A DNA stretch of 10,578 nt from contig JBKPRD010000129.1 of assembly GCA_046734415.1 (NCBI GenBank), positions 1 to 10,578 of the forward strand. Direction: 5' to 3'. Shown piece after piece: positions 8,988 to 10,578 of this stretch; positions within the stretch are counted from its first letter, which is position 1; every line of letters begins with the position of its first letter. Below the pieces are notes generated by a model. That model had not been told where the DNA came from and did no database searches. It saw nothing but the letters and a program-made list of their open reading frames with translations. This DNA comes from DATBLE01 sp046734415 (GTDB lineage Bacteria; Actinomycetota; Thermoleophilia; Gaiellales; Gaiellaceae). The position numbers and the translations under genes are program-made.

Positions 8988-8994
8988 GCGGCCG

Positions 8995-10317
8995 GTGAAC
9001 CCGGAGTCAGGTACGGCTGGTGCTGGCGCCAGCCAGGTCCAAGCCTCTGACCTGTCCCACCGCCTTCCAGATCGCCTCGCAACCAAGCTCGACCGGCTCT
9101 GGGGACGGCCGGTGCTCGTGGCGACGCTCGTCGGCTGTGTCCTCTATCTGGCGGCGGCGTCGAGCCCGACCACAGGACTCTGGTCGCACCGTTTTAGAGG
9201 CGATATAACCACTTACAAGTTCTATGCCAAGAAGTCGCACGATGAGGTTCCGATTCGCGACTTCCCGCTCGAGTATCCACCTGCTTCTCTGGTCGTGTTC
9301 CTCACGCCTTTATGGGCGAAGCAAGGCTTGCGGCACCTCGGCGTGCAGGCCAACTACACCGATCTGTTCAAGGCGCTGATGCTGATCTGCGGGCTGCTCA
9401 TCGTCTTCATCGTCGCGAGCACGGCGAACTTCCTCTGGAACGATCCGCGGCGAGTCCTCGCTGCAGTGGTCGTGGTCGGGGTGAGCCCGCTCGCACTCGG
9501 CCCGATCTCCCTTTCCTGGTACGACATGTGGCCGACGCTCCTCACGATCGCCGCGGTGGCGTTGTTCGTCAGGCGACAGTTGACGGCTGCCCTCGCGCTG
9601 CTCGGCTTCGCAATCGCAGCAAAGCTCTTCGGTCTCGTCTTGCTACCGCTGCTCCTCGTGCAGGCTCTCCGCTGGGTGGGCTGGAAGCGAACGCTTGCCC
9701 CGCTCGCCGCCTTCTTGGCCACCACGGCGATCTGCTTCGGGACCGCGGCGATCCTCAGCATCAGAGGGCTTCGCTACCCATTTAGCTATCTCATCGACCG
9801 GCCGGTCGAGATCGAGAGCACCGCCGGATCGATCGTCGGCCTCGAGCACATCGCGGGATGGCGGGAGGTCGGCACGCATGTGTCCTATGGATCGATGAAT
9901 TTCGAAGGCACACACGCTGCACATCTCGGGGTCGTGATCGCAATCGTCGGGGCGGCAGCGCTACTTGCCCTCTGGTGGCGCTCGGCAATGGTACGTCTCT
10001 CCCCGGAAGCACTCATCGCCCGCTCCACGGCCGTGATTGCCATCGCGATCGCGTGTTCGAAGGTCTTTTCTCCGCAGTACCTGGTCTGGCTGGTGCCGTT
10101 CGTGGCCCTGACATTGCGCCGCGCGGCCCTCCTCATGCTGGCGGTGGCGGTTGTGCTCACGCGTCTCTGGTTTCCTGAACATTGGCAACACTTCAACAAC
10201 ATCCCGCCGATGTTCGCTCTCGCGGCGCCCCGAAATCTCGCCGTCTGGCTCCTCGCCATCGTGTTGATCTTCGGCAGAGGTCTTCGGCCGGCGCGACACG
10301 CTTCGCCGAGCGGATGA
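8995..10317 (+). CDS. Polytopic membrane protein, GT87/DUF2029-like glycosyltransferase
   Basis: This is a probable polyprenyl-phosphate-sugar-dependent glycosyltransferase of the GT-C fold in the cytoplasmic membrane, like PimE-type mannosyltransferases. It has 440 residues, with about 35 polar N-terminal residues and then some 11 hydrophobic segments (about 39-57, 122-143, 153-175, 179-193, 198-224, 233-255, 309-327, 343-356, 362-375, 377-390, 412-428). The first external loop carries Arg-Gly-Asp70 and then RDFPLEYPP (88-96), the place of the catalytic Asp and the EYPP motif in GT87. FSPQYLVWLVP (358-368) is the other signature. RPVEIES (269-275) sits in the large extracytoplasmic loop. The upstream frame is open to 7804 only as a shadow of the antiporter. 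Codons around 9190-9240 are unusually AT-rich, and a TTA leucine codon lies at 9310. The acceptor is unknown: cell-wall glycan, glycolipid or protein are all possible. Confidence 0.85.
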   Translation: MNPESGTAGAGASQVQASDLSHRLPDRLATKLDRLWGRPVLVATLVGCVLYLAAASSPTTGLWSHRFRGDITTYKFYAKKSHDEVPIRDFPLEYPPASLVVFLTPLWAKQGLRHLGVQANYTDLFKALMLICGLLIVFIVASTANFLWNDPRRVLAAVVVVGVSPLALGPISLSWYDMWPTLLTIAAVALFVRRQLTAALALLGFAIAAKLFGLVLLPLLLVQALRWVGWKRTLAPLAAFLATTAICFGTAAILSIRGLRYPFSYLIDRPVEIESTAGSIVGLEHIAGWREVGTHVSYGSMNFEGTHAAHLGVVIAIVGAAALLALWWRSAMVRLSPEALIARSTAVIAIAIACSKVFSPQYLVWLVPFVALTLRRAALLMLAVAVVLTRLWFPEHWQHFNNIPPMFALAAPRNLAVWLLAIVLIFGRGLRPARHASPSG

Positions 10318-10323
10318 GTTCGA

Positions 10324-10355
10324 GGTGCGCGCCAGTTGCGGCCAGTGCGCGCCCC
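10324..10355 (+). terminator. Possible stem-loop after the glycosyltransferase; 9-bp direct repeat
   Basis: GTGCGCGCC occurs twice, at 10325-10333 and 10345-10353. Because GCGCGC is self-complementary, the copies can also pair (10327-10332 with 10347-10352) around a 14-base loop. This lies just after the stop at 10315-10317 and no U-tract follows. It may end the glycosyltransferase transcript facing the convergent tRNA genes; confidence is low. Confidence 0.28.
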
Positions 10356-10393
10356 TCTCAGGCGGGCTTGAGCGGAGAACGGCTCGTCCGGCA

Positions 10394-10433
10394 GAAAAGG
10401 CGCCAGGCCGCTCCGTTACGCGGAAGACGGCCT
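10394..10433 (-). terminator. Rho-independent-like terminator of the tRNA-Ser genes
   Basis: On the minus strand AGGCCG (10433-10428) pairs with CGGCCT (10410-10405). Inside it TTCCG pairs with CGGAG around a five-base loop, with a two-base bulge on one side. Six bases after the stem comes TTTT (10398-10395). It begins seven bases past the end of the tRNA-Ser(CGA) gene, as expected for the end of a tRNA transcript. The gap before the U-tract and its shortness keep confidence moderate. Confidence 0.5.
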
Positions 10434-10439
10434 AGGGAG

Positions 10440-10528
10440 CGGAGGGGGAGGGATTTGAACCCTCGATCCGCCTAACGACGGATAACGGTTTTCGAGACCG
10501 CCGCATTCGACCGCTCTGCCACCCCTCC
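10440..10528 (-). tRNA. tRNA-Ser, anticodon CGA
   Basis: This is a complete class II tRNA of 89 bases. The acceptor GGAGGGG pairs with CCCCTCC and the discriminator is G73. The D stem is GCA/TGC around a GAGCGG-containing loop. The anticodon stem GCGGT/ACCGT closes loop CTCGAAA, giving anticodon CGA, which reads serine UCG codons. The long variable arm TCCGTC-GTTA-GGCGGA has six pairs including one wobble. The T arm is GAGGG-TTCAAAT-CCCTC. The 3' CCA is not encoded (CTC follows the discriminator), so the nucleotidyltransferase must add it. UCG is a common serine codon in a high-GC genome. It lies three bases after another tRNA and is probably co-transcribed with it. Confidence 0.97.
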
Positions 10529-10531
10529 GAG

Positions 10532-10578
10532 CGGAGAAGGAGGGATTCGAACCCTCGATGCAGGTATTCACCCACATA
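10532..10578 (-). tRNA. Partial class II tRNA, probably tRNA-Ser (5' part outside window)
   Basis: Only the 3' half is present. Reading the minus strand: a variable arm TGTGGG-TGAATA-CCTGCA of six pairs (two wobbles), the T arm GAGGG-TTCGAAT-CCCTC, the acceptor 3' strand CTTCTCC and discriminator G. The long variable arm restricts it to Ser, Leu or a bacterial Tyr. The G discriminator and the near identity of the T arm with the neighbouring tRNA-Ser favour serine. The anticodon is beyond the window edge; the variable-arm style resembles tRNA-Ser(GCU), which is a guess. CCA is not encoded. Confidence 0.85.

Noticed and set aside
7804..8994. Extension of the GT87-like frame upstream to an 837-residue protein.
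   Set aside because: The added part is a shadow of the antiporter gene and is Arg/Gly/Ala-rich and soluble-looking; a -10 box and the family's N-terminal topology support GTG 8995.
10440..10460. The tRNA-Ser 3' end as a possible integration (att) site of a mobile element.
   Set aside because: No integrase or second exact copy of the tRNA 3' end is present; the similar stretch at 10533-10556 belongs to the neighbouring tRNA gene.
10182..10475. A 97-residue + strand open frame ending in GRDLNPRS-like residues.
   Set aside because: That ending is the well-known artefact of translating the antisense of a tRNA T arm; the frame overlaps the glycosyltransferase end and the tRNA-Ser gene.

Overview
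The window looks like a chromosomal segment of a high-GC Actinomycetota bacterium. The CUT1-type sugar transporter with a long TOBE region, the TPR–LuxR regulator, the CPA1 antiporter with a helical tail and the GT87-like membrane enzyme fit a soil lineage such as Thermoleophilia (Gaiellales or Solirubrobacterales). That placement is inference from protein character and base composition; there is no phylogenetic marker here. Nothing marks the region as a mobile element: I see no transposase, integrase, CRISPR array or phage gene.

Layout. (1) Positions 1-4267, + strand: the 3' part of a catabolic operon. It encodes an inner-membrane permease (5' end outside the window), a MalK/UgpC-like ATPase, a TrmB-family regulator and an aldehyde dehydrogenase. 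All three junctions overlap by 1-4 bases, so the genes are probably translationally coupled. The second permease and the solute-binding protein are presumably upstream. (2) Positions 4342-7211, - strand: a TPR-rich LuxR-type regulator followed by a CzcO-like FAD/NAD(P) oxidoreductase. They are separated by about 120 bases holding a perfect 10-bp hairpin with a GAAA loop. (3) Positions 7268-8866, + strand: a CPA1 cation/proton antiporter, divergent from the LuxR gene across a spacer of about 56 bases. (4) Positions 8995-10317, + strand: a polytopic membrane protein resembling GT87/DUF2029 polyprenyl-phosphate-dependent glycosyltransferases. It has a -10-like box placed for a leaderless transcript. 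(5) Positions 10318-10578, - strand: a terminator-like hairpin, a complete tRNA-Ser(CGA) and the 3' half of a second class II tRNA (probably Ser), only 3 bases apart.

How the genes work together. The first operon reads as a self-regulated uptake-and-oxidation module. The ABC transporter imports a carbohydrate or polyol-like solute, the TrmB protein would sense it or a metabolite, and the dehydrogenase would oxidise an aldehyde made during its breakdown. The substrate is not readable from the sequence. The LuxR/oxidoreductase pair is a second possible regulator-enzyme unit. The antiporter, glycosyltransferase and tRNAs look like housekeeping neighbours. I see no clearly new multi-gene system. 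The best leads are the unassigned ABC-TrmB-aldehyde dehydrogenase module, an EF-hand-like loop in the antiporter tail, and the hairpin between the LuxR gene and the oxidoreductase gene.
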